Positions 25,624 to 33,479 of a stretch of DNA of 53,700 nucleotides are shown one piece after another. Positions within the stretch are counted from its first letter, which is position 1, and every line of letters begins with the position of its first letter. The stretch is from contig JAFXCU010000220.1 of NCBI GenBank assembly GCA_017521345.1, forward strand, positions 1-53,700, read 5' to 3'. This DNA comes from Ruminiclostridium sp. Its GTDB lineage: Bacteria; Bacillota_A; Clostridia; Oscillospirales; Oscillospiraceae. The notes below the pieces were generated by a model, which had not been told where the DNA came from, did no database searches, and saw nothing but the letters and a program-made list of their open reading frames with translations. The translations under genes and the position numbers were made by a program.

Positions 25624-26517
25624 ATGAAGAAGATTCTTGCTCTGACTCTGGCACTGGCTCTGTCCCTGGGCCTGTGCGCTTGCGGCGGCGGCGAAGAGCC
25701 CGCTCCCGAGACCGAAGGCACCGAAGTTACCGAGCCCGCTGAAGGCGGCGAAGTGGCCAGTGGCGTGGAAGACGGCGTTCTGACCGTTGCTATGGAGTGC
25801 AACTACGCTCCCTACAACTGGACCCAGCCCGACGACTCCAACGGCGCAGTGCCCATCAAGGACACCGACGGCGAGTATGCCAACGGCTACGACGTTATGA
25901 TGGCTAAGAAGCTCTGCGAAGCCAACGGCTGGGAGCTGGAGATCGTCCGTCTGGACTGGGACTCCCTGGTTCCCGCTGTCCAGGCTGGCACCGTTGACTG
26001 CGTCATCGCTGGTCAGTCCATGACCGCTGAGCGCGCTGAGATGGTTGACTTCGCTGGTCCCTACCTGTACGCTTCCATCGTCTGCCTGACCAAGGCTGAC
26101 AGCGAGCTGGCAAACGCAGCTGGCATCTCCGAGCTGTCCGGCACCTGCACCAGCCAGATCGGCACCATCTGGTACGATACCTGCCTGCCCCAGATCGAGG
26201 GCGCAAACATCCAGTCCGCTGCTGAGTCCGCTCCCGCCATGCTGATGGCTCTGGAGACCGGCACCGTTGACTTTGTCTGCACCGATATGCCCACTGCACA
26301 GGGCGCTGTGGTCGTCTACCCCGACATGGTCATCCTGGACTTCTCCGCTTCTGAGGACGGCTTCGAGGTCTCCGACGAGGACATCAACATCGGCATCTCC
26401 GTCATGAAGGGCAACACCGTTCTGAAGGAAGCTCTGGACGCAGTTCTGTCCACCATGACCGCTGACGACTTCAACGCTCTGATGGCAGAGGCTACCGCTG
26501 TTCAGCCCATCGAGTAA
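25624..26517 (+). CDS. Amino-acid ABC transporter substrate-binding lipoprotein (probably lysine)
   Basis: A 297-aa solute-binding protein of SBP family 3. Lipoprotein signal MKKILALTLALALSLGLCAC has its Cys at about residue 20. An acidic Glu/Thr-rich linker (about 24-45) precedes the bilobed domain, which starts LTVAMECNYAPYNW. NGYDVMMAKKLCEANGWELE and VDCVIAGQSMTAERAEMVDFAGPYL are family hallmarks. It captures a polar amino acid at the cell surface; lysine is inferred from the riboswitch upstream. Codons favour GCT and GTT more than the neighbours, a sign of high expression. The start at 25624 is chosen because the signal peptide begins there. Confidence 0.93.
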   Translation: MKKILALTLALALSLGLCACGGGEEPAPETEGTEVTEPAEGGEVASGVEDGVLTVAMECNYAPYNWTQPDDSNGAVPIKDTDGEYANGYDVMMAKKLCEANGWELEIVRLDWDSLVPAVQAGTVDCVIAGQSMTAERAEMVDFAGPYLYASIVCLTKADSELANAAGISELSGTCTSQIGTIWYDTCLPQIEGANIQSAAESAPAMLMALETGTVDFVCTDMPTAQGAVVVYPDMVILDFSASEDGFEVSDEDINIGISVMKGNTVLKEALDAVLSTMTADDFNALMAEATAVQPIE

Positions 26518-26608
26518 TTCACAATCCAAGCCATAACGGACAGGCGAGGGGGATTAGCCTCTCGCCTTGTCCTCTGTTTGACTACTGAAAGAAGGGAGAC
26601 CTTTCCCC

Positions 26609-27556
26609 ATGGATAAGCTGACCCAGTTGGGTTCTGACGTGGTTACCCTGTGGGGTAAATACCACGACATGTACCTGGACGGTATCGCCAACACCCTCAT
26701 TCTGGCTGTGGTGGCCACCGCCATCGGTTGCCTCATCGGCTTTGTCTGCGGCATCCTCCAGACCATCCCCTATACCAAGAGCGACTCTGTGTTCAAGCGC
26801 TTCTTCCTGAAACTCATCCGGGTCCTGGTCCGTGTTTACGTGGAAGTCTTCCGCGGCACCCCCATGATCCTCCAGGCCGTGTTCATCTTCTTCGGCCTGC
26901 CCTACTTCACCGACAACGCCATGCAGTTCACCAATATGTGGACGGTCTCTATTTTGGTCGTCTCCATCAACACCGGTGCTTACATGGCGGAGTCCGTCCG
27001 CGGCGGCATCATCTCCGTGGACCCCGGCCAGACCGAGGGCGCCAAGGCCATCGGCATGAACCACTTCCAGACCATGCTGTATGTCATCCTGCCCCAGGCT
27101 CTGCGCAACATCCTGCCCCAGATCGGCAACAACTTCATCATCAACATCAAGGATACCTCCGTGATGTTCATCATCGGCTTCACCGAGTTTTTCGCTGCCC
27201 ATAAGGCCGTTGTCGGTGCATCCTACCGCTACTTCCCCTCTGCTGCCATCGAGATGATCGGCTACCTGACCATGACCCTGCTGGCCTCCTTCATCCTCCG
27301 CTACATTGAGAAGAAGATGGACGGCTCCAGCAGCTACGACCTGGCCCAGGCCGACGCCCTGACCATGGCCGGCGGCACCTACAACCACCCCAACCGGGGC
27401 ACTCCCTTTGACGAGCGGAACCCCGAGGGTGTCAAGAGCATGCTCCGTGAGGAGCTCCGCCGTCAGGCTGAGATGGAAGAGGCCCGGCAGAAGGGCCGCC
27501 AGGTGGAAGCCCACCAGGGCCGACACCAGTCCACCACAGACACGAGAGGAGAGTGA
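26609..27556 (+). CDS. Amino-acid ABC transporter permease (probably lysine)
   Basis: A 315-aa membrane protein of the HisM/GlnP family. About five hydrophobic segments are seen, with the conserved Q/E-rich coupling block [21 protein letters not shown] near residues 145-165 (EAA motif contacting the ATPase) and [17 protein letters not shown] near 85. The last 70 residues form a long hydrophilic, charged tail rich in Glu, Arg and Gln, longer than usual for the family. It lies 91 bp after the binding-protein gene and ends 5 bp before the ATPase start. Substrate is inferred from the operon riboswitch. Confidence 0.92.
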   Translation: MDKLTQLGSDVVTLWGKYHDMYLDGIANTLILAVVATAIGCLIGFVCGILQTIPYTKSDSVFKRFFLKLIRVLVRVYVEVFRGTPMILQAVFIFFGLPYFTDNAMQFTNMWTVSILVVSINTGAYMAESVRGGIISVDPGQTEGAKAIGMNHFQTMLYVILPQALRNILPQIGNNFIINIKDTSVMFIIGFTEFFAAHKAVVGASYRYFPSAAIEMIGYLTMTLLASFILRYIEKKMDGSSSYDLAQADALTMAGGTYNHPNRGTPFDERNPEGVKSMLREELRRQAEMEEARQKGRQVEAHQGRHQSTTDTRGE

Positions 27557-27561
27557 GACCC

Positions 27562-28305
27562 ATGCTGAACAAAGAGATCCTGCAGGTGAACCACCTCTCC
27601 AAGTCCTTCGGCACTCACCAGGTCCTCAAGGATATCGACTTCACCGTGAAGAAGGGCGACGTGACCTCCATCATCGGCGCCTCCGGCTCCGGTAAGTCCA
27701 CCCTGCTCCGCTGCATCAATCTGCTGGAGACCCCCACCAGCGGTGAGATCTTCTTCCAGGGGGAGGACATCCGCCACCGGAAGGGCGGCGCCTCCGCCTA
27801 CCGTGCCAAGGTGGGCATGGTCTTCCAGTCCTTCAACCTCTTCAACAACATGACCGTCCTGGAAAACTGCGTGGTTGGCCAGACCAAGGTCCTGAAGAAG
27901 AGCAAGAAGGAGGCCGAAGAGACCGCCATGAAGTACCTGACCAAGGTTGGTATGGCCCCCTACATCAACGCCAAGCCCCGCCAGATCTCCGGCGGTCAGA
28001 AGCAGCGTGTGGCCATCGCCCGTGCCCTGGCCATGAACCCCGATGTGCTCCTCTTCGACGAGCCCACCTCTGCCCTGGACCCCGAAATGGTCGGCGAAGT
28101 TCTGTCCGTTATGCGTGACCTGGCTGCCGACGGCCTGACCATGCTGGTGGTCACCCACGAGATGGCCTTCGCCCGTGACGTCTCCAACCGTGTGGTCTTC
28201 ATGCGTGACGGCGTCATCTGGGAGGATGCCTCTCCCGAGGAACTCTTCTCCAACCCCCAGAGAGAAGAGACCAAGGAGTTCCTGTCCCGATTCATGGAAC
28301 GATAA
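27562..28305 (+). CDS. Amino-acid ABC transporter ATP-binding protein (probably lysine)
   Basis: A 247-aa ATPase of the GlnQ/HisP family. Walker [11 protein letters not shown] lies near residue 36, the Q loop in [11 protein letters not shown] near 91, signature ISGGQKQRV near 145 and Walker [12 protein letters not shown] near 166, then the H-loop THEMAF. It drives the permease encoded just upstream. I chose ATG 27562 over an in-frame GTG at 27553 because GAGGAG is better placed for it. It is the last gene of the operon, followed by a strong terminator and structured element copy C. Confidence 0.95.
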   Translation: MLNKEILQVNHLSKSFGTHQVLKDIDFTVKKGDVTSIIGASGSGKSTLLRCINLLETPTSGEIFFQGEDIRHRKGGASAYRAKVGMVFQSFNLFNNMTVLENCVVGQTKVLKKSKKEAEETAMKYLTKVGMAPYINAKPRQISGGQKQRVAIARALAMNPDVLLFDEPTSALDPEMVGEVLSVMRDLAADGLTMLVVTHEMAFARDVSNRVVFMRDGVIWEDASPEELFSNPQREETKEFLSRFMER

Positions 28306-28317
28306 ACAAGACTTTTC

Positions 28318-28359
28318 AAATAAAGGGAGTGGAGCCGATGGCTTCACTCCCTTTATTTA
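28318..28359. terminator. Terminator of the lysine ABC operon
   Basis: Stem AAATAAAGGGAGTGGAGCC with GGCTTCACTCCCTTTATTT, loop GAT. Flanking ACTTTT and AAAAGT can extend it. It lies 13 bp after the stop codon and leads into structured element copy C. Confidence 0.88.
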
Positions 28360-28370
28360 AAAAGTGGGAG

Positions 28371-28497
28371 TTGCGGCCCGACCCGCGCCTGCGAAGCAGG
28401 CACTCTCGGGCCGAGAAGAGAAAAATCTCCGGCGCATGTCCGGAGATTTTTCGGATCGGACTTGATTCCGGTTCTGCGGAACCGGAACTCTGCGAGG
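28371..28497 (+). repeat. Three-stem structured element, copy C
   Basis: Stem 1 is CGGCCCGA/TCGGGCCG (28374-28381 with 28406-28413), enclosing GCCTGC-GAA-GCAGGC. Stem 2 is AAAAATCTCCGG/CCGGAGATTTTT (28421-28432 with 28440-28451), loop CGCATGT. Stem 3 is TTCCGGTTC/GAACCGGAA (28466-28474 with 28479-28487, loop TGCG). It ends in CTCTGCGAGG. Compared with copies A and B every stem has changed on both sides. It is co-oriented with the ABC operon upstream. Confidence 0.82.
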
Positions 28498-28501
28498 CAA
28501 G

Positions 28502-28537
28502 AAAAGGCCCGAAGCCAGTTGGCTTCGGGCCTTTCAT
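28502..28537 (-). terminator. Terminator of the SLH 5'-nucleotidase gene
   Basis: Minus-strand stem AGGCCCGAAGCC/GGCTTCGGGCCT followed by TTTC, 12 bp after the stop codon. Confidence 0.85.
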
Positions 28538-28548
28538 CATATCAGGGA

Positions 28549-30702
28549 TCACTGGATCGTATATCGCATAAGGACGGTGGCGGTCTGGGCACGGGTGGCG
28601 GTGTCCTGGGGACGGATGGTGTTGTCGGGATAGCCCGCCAGAAGGCCCTGGTGGATGGCCCAGTTCATGGGGAGAAGAGCGTACTCGCTGATCTGGTCCC
28701 GATCCGGGCAGCCGGCCAGGTTGTCCCCGTTGGGATCCAGATCCTTTTCCCCTTCATAGTCGGCGAAGCGGTAGAAGAAGGCAGCCATCTGCTCCCGGGT
28801 CAGGGGTTTGTCAGGGGCGAAGGTGTCGCTGGTGACACCGGTGGTGATGCCGGTCTCGGCCGCCCACAGGACGGCGTCGGTGTACCAGGTGTCATCGTCC
28901 ACGTCCCGGAAGGGGTTGTCCTCAGTGACAGCGGGTTCTCCGGCCATCCGGTACAGGGTGGTGACCAGCATGGCTCGGGTCAGGTCGGTGTTGGGCAGGA
29001 ATTTGCCGTCTGCGCCCTGCATCAGGCCGGTGAGGGTGGTATAGATGACGGGGTTGATGAACCAGTCCCCGGCCAGCACGTCGCTGTAGGAGATGGTCCG
29101 GATGCAGCTGTCGGTCTGGCCGTAGTCAGCGGCGGTGATGATCCCGCCCAGCCCGGCGGTGATGTAGTCCATGACCACCTCGTCCAGAGGGATCCCCAGG
29201 TCATAGCCGATGGGAGAGGCGGCAAAGCGGTAGTAGGTGTCTCCGCCGGCGGCCATATAGTCGTTGGTGGCAATGGTGTAGTATTCGTCCGGGTCAAAGA
29301 GCTGGCTGCCTACGGTGTGGATGGTCACCCGGTTGACGGCGTCGGGCTGGGGGTAGGTGGCGCCGGGATAGAGGCCACTGGTGGCAAAGGGGGCCCCGGT
29401 GTTGATGGTAAAGGTGATGCCCGAGACCTGGGGGAAGCAGGGGACGGCCTGGGGCGCATAGCAGGTGGAGGCTTCCAGGGCTTCCAGCAGGTCAGCGCCG
29501 GTGATCTGAATGATGTACAGGGTGTTGCCATAGGGAAGGACAGCGCTGATGTCCTTCTTGGTCACATCGCCGGGGGCGATGGTGGCCCGGATGCCGCCGC
29601 TGTTGATCACGGCTGCATCCACGGGTTCCCCCAGAAGGCCTGCCTGCCAGACCATGGCATCGCCGATGAGGTTGCCCAGGTTGGTTTCCTGGCTGCGGAT
29701 ATCGTCCTTTTCGCCGTTGAGGGTCACTTCGCTCTGGGCGAACACAGTGCTGTAATCGGCGTCGATCTCAGCCTTGATCTCTGCGGCACGGGCGGCCACC
29801 ACGTCGTCAGACAGGACCTGGGCCAGGGCCTCGATGGAGAGGTTGATGGCGCTGATGTCGCCCTGGGGAGAGATCTCCACGATACCCACATTTGCCATCT
29901 TGGTGCCGGTGGAGGTCAGGATAGCGTTCTCTATGGTCTCGCTGCCTGTGATCTCCCGAATCTCAGAGATGGTGTGGTGGGAGTGACCGTCCAGGAAGAG
30001 GTCAATGCCCTCCACATGCTCCAGCAGGTCGCTGGACCGGTTTGGCTTGGAGGGGGGATCCACACCCAGGTGGCCGATGCAGACGATCAGGTCACAGCCC
30101 TGGGCGGTGAGAGTGTCCACCTGGTCCTGGGCGCAGGCGTACAGCTCTTCCCGGGCCAGGAAGGTGAGGCCCTGGATCCTGGAGGGGTGGGCAGAGGAGG
30201 CGGTCTCGGGGGTGGTCAGGCCAAAGACGCCGATGCGGTGGTTGGCGGTGTCGATGACTGCGTTGGAAGGGGTGATGGGCTGGCCCTCATAAAAGACGTT
30301 GGCAGCCAGGGTGGTAAACTGTGCCGTTTCCAGAAGGGAAGTCAGGGGCTCATAGCCGTAGTCGAACTCGTGGTTGCCCAGGGCGACCAGGTCGTATCCG
30401 GCCAGATCCATGAGCTCCACCGCCGTGGCACCCTGGGAAAGGTTCACATAGGGGTCGCCCTGGCTGAAGTCACCGGCGTCCATCAGGTAGACGTCGGCCC
30501 CGGTGGACTGGTACCACTGCTTCAGGGCGGACACAGCGGCGTAGCCGTCGTTGCTGCCGTGGACGTCGTTGGTGTGAAGAATGAAGGTGTATCCCGTCAG
30601 GTCATCGGGGTTTTCCGCCCCGATCTCAGCGGCTCCTGCGGGAACGGACAGGGAAAAGGCCATCACCAGAGACAGGAGCAGAGCAAACAATCGTTTCGTC
30701 AT
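28549..30702 (-). CDS. SLH-anchored 5'-nucleotidase / metallophosphoesterase
   Basis: A 717-aa surface protein. The signal peptide (about 1-25, ending AGAAE) is followed by a metallophosphoesterase domain with ILHTNDVHGSNDG (about 41), DAGDFSQGDPY (about 76) and GNHEFDYG (about 109). The 5'-nucleotidase C-terminal domain (about 325-500) contains NSGGIRATI. Three SLH repeats follow (WFINPVIYTTLTGLMQG; WYTDAVLWAAETGI; PMNWAIHQGLLAG), expected to bind cell-wall polymer. It would dephosphorylate extracellular nucleotides or UDP-sugars. The purine permease and hpt genes lie next upstream, suggesting nucleotide scavenging, though it has its own promoter. RBS AAGGAGG upstream. Confidence 0.93.
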   Translation of the reverse strand: MTKRLFALLLSLVMAFSLSVPAGAAEIGAENPDDLTGYTFILHTNDVHGSNDGYAAVSALKQWYQSTGADVYLMDAGDFSQGDPYVNLSQGATAVELMDLAGYDLVALGNHEFDYGYEPLTSLLETAQFTTLAANVFYEGQPITPSNAVIDTANHRIGVFGLTTPETASSAHPSRIQGLTFLAREELYACAQDQVDTLTAQGCDLIVCIGHLGVDPPSKPNRSSDLLEHVEGIDLFLDGHSHHTISEIREITGSETIENAILTSTGTKMANVGIVEISPQGDISAINLSIEALAQVLSDDVVAARAAEIKAEIDADYSTVFAQSEVTLNGEKDDIRSQETNLGNLIGDAMVWQAGLLGEPVDAAVINSGGIRATIAPGDVTKKDISAVLPYGNTLYIIQITGADLLEALEASTCYAPQAVPCFPQVSGITFTINTGAPFATSGLYPGATYPQPDAVNRVTIHTVGSQLFDPDEYYTIATNDYMAAGGDTYYRFAASPIGYDLGIPLDEVVMDYITAGLGGIITAADYGQTDSCIRTISYSDVLAGDWFINPVIYTTLTGLMQGADGKFLPNTDLTRAMLVTTLYRMAGEPAVTEDNPFRDVDDDTWYTDAVLWAAETGITTGVTSDTFAPDKPLTREQMAAFFYRFADYEGEKDLDPNGDNLAGCPDRDQISEYALLPMNWAIHQGLLAGYPDNTIRPQDTATRAQTATVLMRYTIQ

Positions 30703-30736
30703 ACGAAACCCTCCTTTTCATTGATTTGATAGGAAT

Positions 30737-30765
30737 AGTATACCACAGGGGACAACCGGCCGCAA
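30737..30765 (-). promoter_or_regulatory. Promoter of the SLH 5'-nucleotidase gene
   Basis: Minus strand: TTGCGG (30760-30765), 17-bp spacer, TGG-TATACT extended -10 (30737-30742). Confidence 0.65.
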
Positions 30766-30800
30766 GAAAAAACCGCCCGGCTGTATTTCAGCCGGGCGGA
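30766..30800 (-). terminator. Terminator of hpt-purine permease operon
   Basis: Minus-strand stem CCGCCCGGCTG/CAGCCGGGCGG followed by TTTTTTC, 12 bp after the permease stop. It abuts the promoter of the next gene. Confidence 0.88.
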
Positions 30801-30811
30801 ACCATTTGGGA

Positions 30812-32176
30812 TCACAGGAAAATGTACTTCAGGACGAAGAGGACGGCCAGAACGTACATGAGGGGAGCCACGTCCTTGGCCTTGCCGGTGGCGGTCTTCA
30901 GGACCACGTAGGAGATGACACCCAGGCAGATGCCCTCGGAGATGGAGTAGAACAGGGGCATAGCCAGGATGGCCAGGTAGGCGGGGATGGTGTCGGTGAG
31001 GTTCTTGTCGGAGAACTTCAGCTCGGTGATGCCCTCGAACATCAGGAAGCCCACGAAGATCAGGGCGGGGGCGGTGGCGAAGGAGGGGATGGAGGTGAAC
31101 AGGGGGGAGAACAGGGTGGCGCACAGGAAGAGAACGCCGGTGGTCATGGCGGTCAGACCGGTGCGGCCGCCCACGGCCACGCCTGCGGAGGATTCCACGA
31201 AGGTGGTGGTGGTGGAGGTGCCCAGCACAGCGCCTGCAGAGGTGGCCACAGCGTCGGCCATCAGAGCGGGCTTGATCCGGGGCAGATGACCCTCCTCGTC
31301 CAGCATGTCGGCCTTGGTGGCCACGCCGATGAGGGTGCCCAGGGTGTCGAAGAGGTCCACGAACAGGAAGGCGAAGATGACCACGATGAAGTTAAAGATG
31401 CCCACACCGTCAAAGTCGATGTTAAAGCACTGGCCGAAGGTGTTGCCCAGGGCGGAGAAGTCCATGCTGATGATGGCAGCGGGGATCAGGCTGTAGAAGC
31501 CGGCCTCGGGGGTGGGGACGTAGATGCCCACCAGCTGGCAGAGGATGCCCAGGACCCAGGTGATGACGATGCCCAGGAGGATGGCGCCCTTCATGCCGCG
31601 GATGTGGAGGATGGCGGTGATGAGCAGGCCGATAACGGCCAGCAGGGCGCAGATGCCGTGGGTGGAGAAGTTCTCGGTGAAGCTGGTGATGGTCACCAGG
31701 GTGGAGGCGTCCACCGCCAGACCGGCGTTCTGGAGGCCGATGAAGGCGATGAACAGGCCGATGCCCACGGAGACGCCCCGCTTCAGGGGCAGGGGGATGG
31801 CGTTGAAGATGGCCTCACGGACGTTGGTCAGGGACAGAACAATGAAGATGAGACCCTCGATAAAGACGGCGAACAGGGCCACCTGCCAGGAGATGCCCAT
31901 GCCCAGGACCACGGTGTAGGTTAGGTATGCGTTCAGACCCATACCGGCAGACAGGGCGAAGGGCAGGTTGGCGGCCAGGGCCATGATGGCCGTGCCCAGG
32001 AAGGAGGCCAGACAGGTGGCGATGAGGACGGCGTTGGGGTCCATGCCGGCCTCCCCCAGGATGGAGGGGTTCACGGCCAGGATATAGGCCATGGTCATGA
32101 AGGTGGCAAGACCGGCGGTGAGCTCGGTCTTCACATTGGTGTTGTTTTCCTTCAGATGGAAGAGTCGTTCCAGCAT
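30812..32176 (-). CDS. NCS2 family purine permease (guanine/hypoxanthine type)
   Basis: A 454-aa, roughly 14-helix transporter of the AzgA-like branch of NCS2 (TAGLATFMTMAYILAVNPSIL at the start; NLPFALSAGMGLNAY; FVDLFDTLGTLIGVATKADML; ESSAGVAVGGRTGLTAM). These are landmark motifs of PbuG/PbuO and YicO proteins, which import guanine, hypoxanthine or adenine with protons. It begins 3 bp after hpt, so imported base and salvage enzyme are made together. The exact base cannot be told from sequence. Confidence 0.93.
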   Translation of the reverse strand: MLERLFHLKENNTNVKTELTAGLATFMTMAYILAVNPSILGEAGMDPNAVLIATCLASFLGTAIMALAANLPFALSAGMGLNAYLTYTVVLGMGISWQVALFAVFIEGLIFIVLSLTNVREAIFNAIPLPLKRGVSVGIGLFIAFIGLQNAGLAVDASTLVTITSFTENFSTHGICALLAVIGLLITAILHIRGMKGAILLGIVITWVLGILCQLVGIYVPTPEAGFYSLIPAAIISMDFSALGNTFGQCFNIDFDGVGIFNFIVVIFAFLFVDLFDTLGTLIGVATKADMLDEEGHLPRIKPALMADAVATSAGAVLGTSTTTTFVESSAGVAVGGRTGLTAMTTGVLFLCATLFSPLFTSIPSFATAPALIFVGFLMFEGITELKFSDKNLTDTIPAYLAILAMPLFYSISEGICLGVISYVVLKTATGKAKDVAPLMYVLAVLFVLKYIFL

Positions 32177-32179
32177 ATG

Positions 32180-32740
32180 TTATTCTCCTCCTTCGTCGTA
32201 TTCTGCGATGTAGGGCAGGTTCCGGTAGTATTCCCCGCAGTCCAGACCATATCCAATGACAAAGTGGTCGGGGATGGTGAAGAGGGAGACGTCTGCCTTG
32301 AAGTCTACCTTCCGGCGGGAGGGCGTATCCAGGAGGGTGACCACCTTCAGGGACAGGGGGTTCCGGGTCTTGAGCAGGTTCACCACGTCGTTGAGGGTGC
32401 GGCCGGTGTCGATGATGTCCTCCACGATGATCACGTGGTACTTGCTCACGTCCTGGTCCAGGTCCATGGTGATCTTCACCGCGCCGGTGGAGACCGTGCC
32501 GCTGTAGTAGCTCTTGGCGCACATGAAGCCGATCTCACAGGGGACGGTGACGGCCCGGCTCAGGTCGGCCAGGAAGACGTAGGCACCTTTCAGGATGCTC
32601 ACCAGCAGGATGGGGTTGCCGTCATAGGAGTCGCTGATGTCCTTGCCGGCCTTCCGGATGGCTTCCTGGATCTCCTCCTGGGTGAAGAGGACCCGTTTGA
32701 TCCGACGCTGGAAGGTCTCCAGCTGCTTTTCTTTGTCCAT
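32180..32740 (-). CDS. hpt: Hypoxanthine phosphoribosyltransferase
   Basis: A 186-aa enzyme converting hypoxanthine (and usually guanine) plus PRPP to IMP/GMP. The PRPP-binding loop VIIVEDIIDTGRTLNDV lies near residues 99-115. The active-site flexible loop (AKSYYSGT near 75-82) and the C-terminal DHFVIGYGLDCGEYYRNL block fit HPRT. It is the first gene of the salvage operon, with a good promoter at 32782-32810 and the purine permease 3 bp downstream. The start at 32740 has GAGAGGAG upstream. Confidence 0.96.
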   Translation of the reverse strand: MDKEKQLETFQRRIKRVLFTQEEIQEAIRKAGKDISDSYDGNPILLVSILKGAYVFLADLSRAVTVPCEIGFMCAKSYYSGTVSTGAVKITMDLDQDVSKYHVIIVEDIIDTGRTLNDVVNLLKTRNPLSLKVVTLLDTPSRRKVDFKADVSLFTIPDHFVIGYGLDCGEYYRNLPYIAEYDEGGE

Positions 32741-32781
32741 GTTGGTCTGCTCCTCTCTTTTTTGTGTGGGAAAGTATTCAT

Positions 32782-32810
32782 ATTATATGACAGAAAAAGT
32801 GGAAAGACAA
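32782..32810 (-). promoter_or_regulatory. Promoter of hpt-purine permease
   Basis: Minus strand: TTGTCT (32805-32810), 17-bp spacer, TATAAT (32782-32787). No purine riboswitch is seen in the 40-nt leader. Confidence 0.75.
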
Positions 32811-32813
32811 GAG

Positions 32814-32847
32814 AAAAAGGCTCGTTCTGCCGAAAACAGAACGAGCC
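32814..32847 (-). terminator. Terminator of the sulfatase/195-aa gene pair
   Basis: Minus-strand stem GGCTCGTTCTG/CAGAACGAGCC followed by TTTTTC, 8 bp after the stop of the 195-aa gene. Confidence 0.88.
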
Positions 32848-32855
32848 GAAAAAAG

Positions 32856-33443
32856 TTAGGGGTTGCTGAAATAGAAGCCGTACTTGTCGTACTCGTACTC
32901 CAGGGCCTCGCTCATGCGCAGGGCCATATACAGGGAGCGGGCGAACTTCTGGCGGGGGTCCAGGCTGATCTGGTGCATCCGGTAGGAGCCCAGGCCCATC
33001 TTTCTCCACACGCCGTCGGCGTCGGGCTTCTTGGCGTGGATGAAGGCGTCGGTGGGGAGGAAGTACACACCCTTGATGGCATACTGGCCCTCAGCGTCCT
33101 TGTTGTAGACGATGATGGCGGCGTAGTCGAAGTCCAGGCAGTCGAACTCGTTGGCCTCGGTCTCGTCGAACTCTGCCTTCATGGCGGGCAGATAGAAGGG
33201 ACGGATGATGGCGGTCTGGTCCTTCATGTGGCGGAGCTTCTTGTCCATGGGGGCGGAGCTCTCAGCGAAGGGGACACCGTCGGTGCGCACCAGCTTGGCG
33301 GCGATCCGGGGCAGACCCTTCTCGTCGGCCTCGGCCATGGCGAAGGAGACCTGATAATCGGTCTTGAAGGGGGTGTACAGGTTCAGGATGGCGGTGGCCT
33401 TCTCGGCCAGGTCCACACGGTGGATGTTGTTCTTGGGGTCCAT
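32856..33443 (-). CDS. Conserved-looking protein of unknown function
   Basis: A 195-aa, soluble protein without signal peptide or membrane segment. I do not recognise the family. It is rich in aromatic and charged residues, with alternating strand- and helix-like stretches (FKTDYQVSFAMAEADEK; DFDYAAIIVYNKD; QKFARSLYMALRMSEALEYE). There are no obvious catalytic motifs and only one cysteine (FDCLDFD). Strong AAGGAGG before the ATG and normal codon use support a real gene. It follows the LtaS-like sulfatase by 36 bp and ends at a shared terminator, so it may be cotranscribed with it. Confidence 0.78.
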   Translation of the reverse strand: MDPKNNIHRVDLAEKATAILNLYTPFKTDYQVSFAMAEADEKGLPRIAAKLVRTDGVPFAESSAPMDKKLRHMKDQTAIIRPFYLPAMKAEFDETEANEFDCLDFDYAAIIVYNKDAEGQYAIKGVYFLPTDAFIHAKKPDADGVWRKMGLGSYRMHQISLDPRQKFARSLYMALRMSEALEYEYDKYGFYFSNP

Positions 33444-33479
33444 AGTGGGGGTCCTCCTTCTATAGAAATGGTGGTTGGT

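Noticed and set aside
28462..30729. 755-codon plus-strand frame opposite the 5'-nucleotidase gene
   Set aside because: Antisense shadow of a gene with clear domains and ribosome site.
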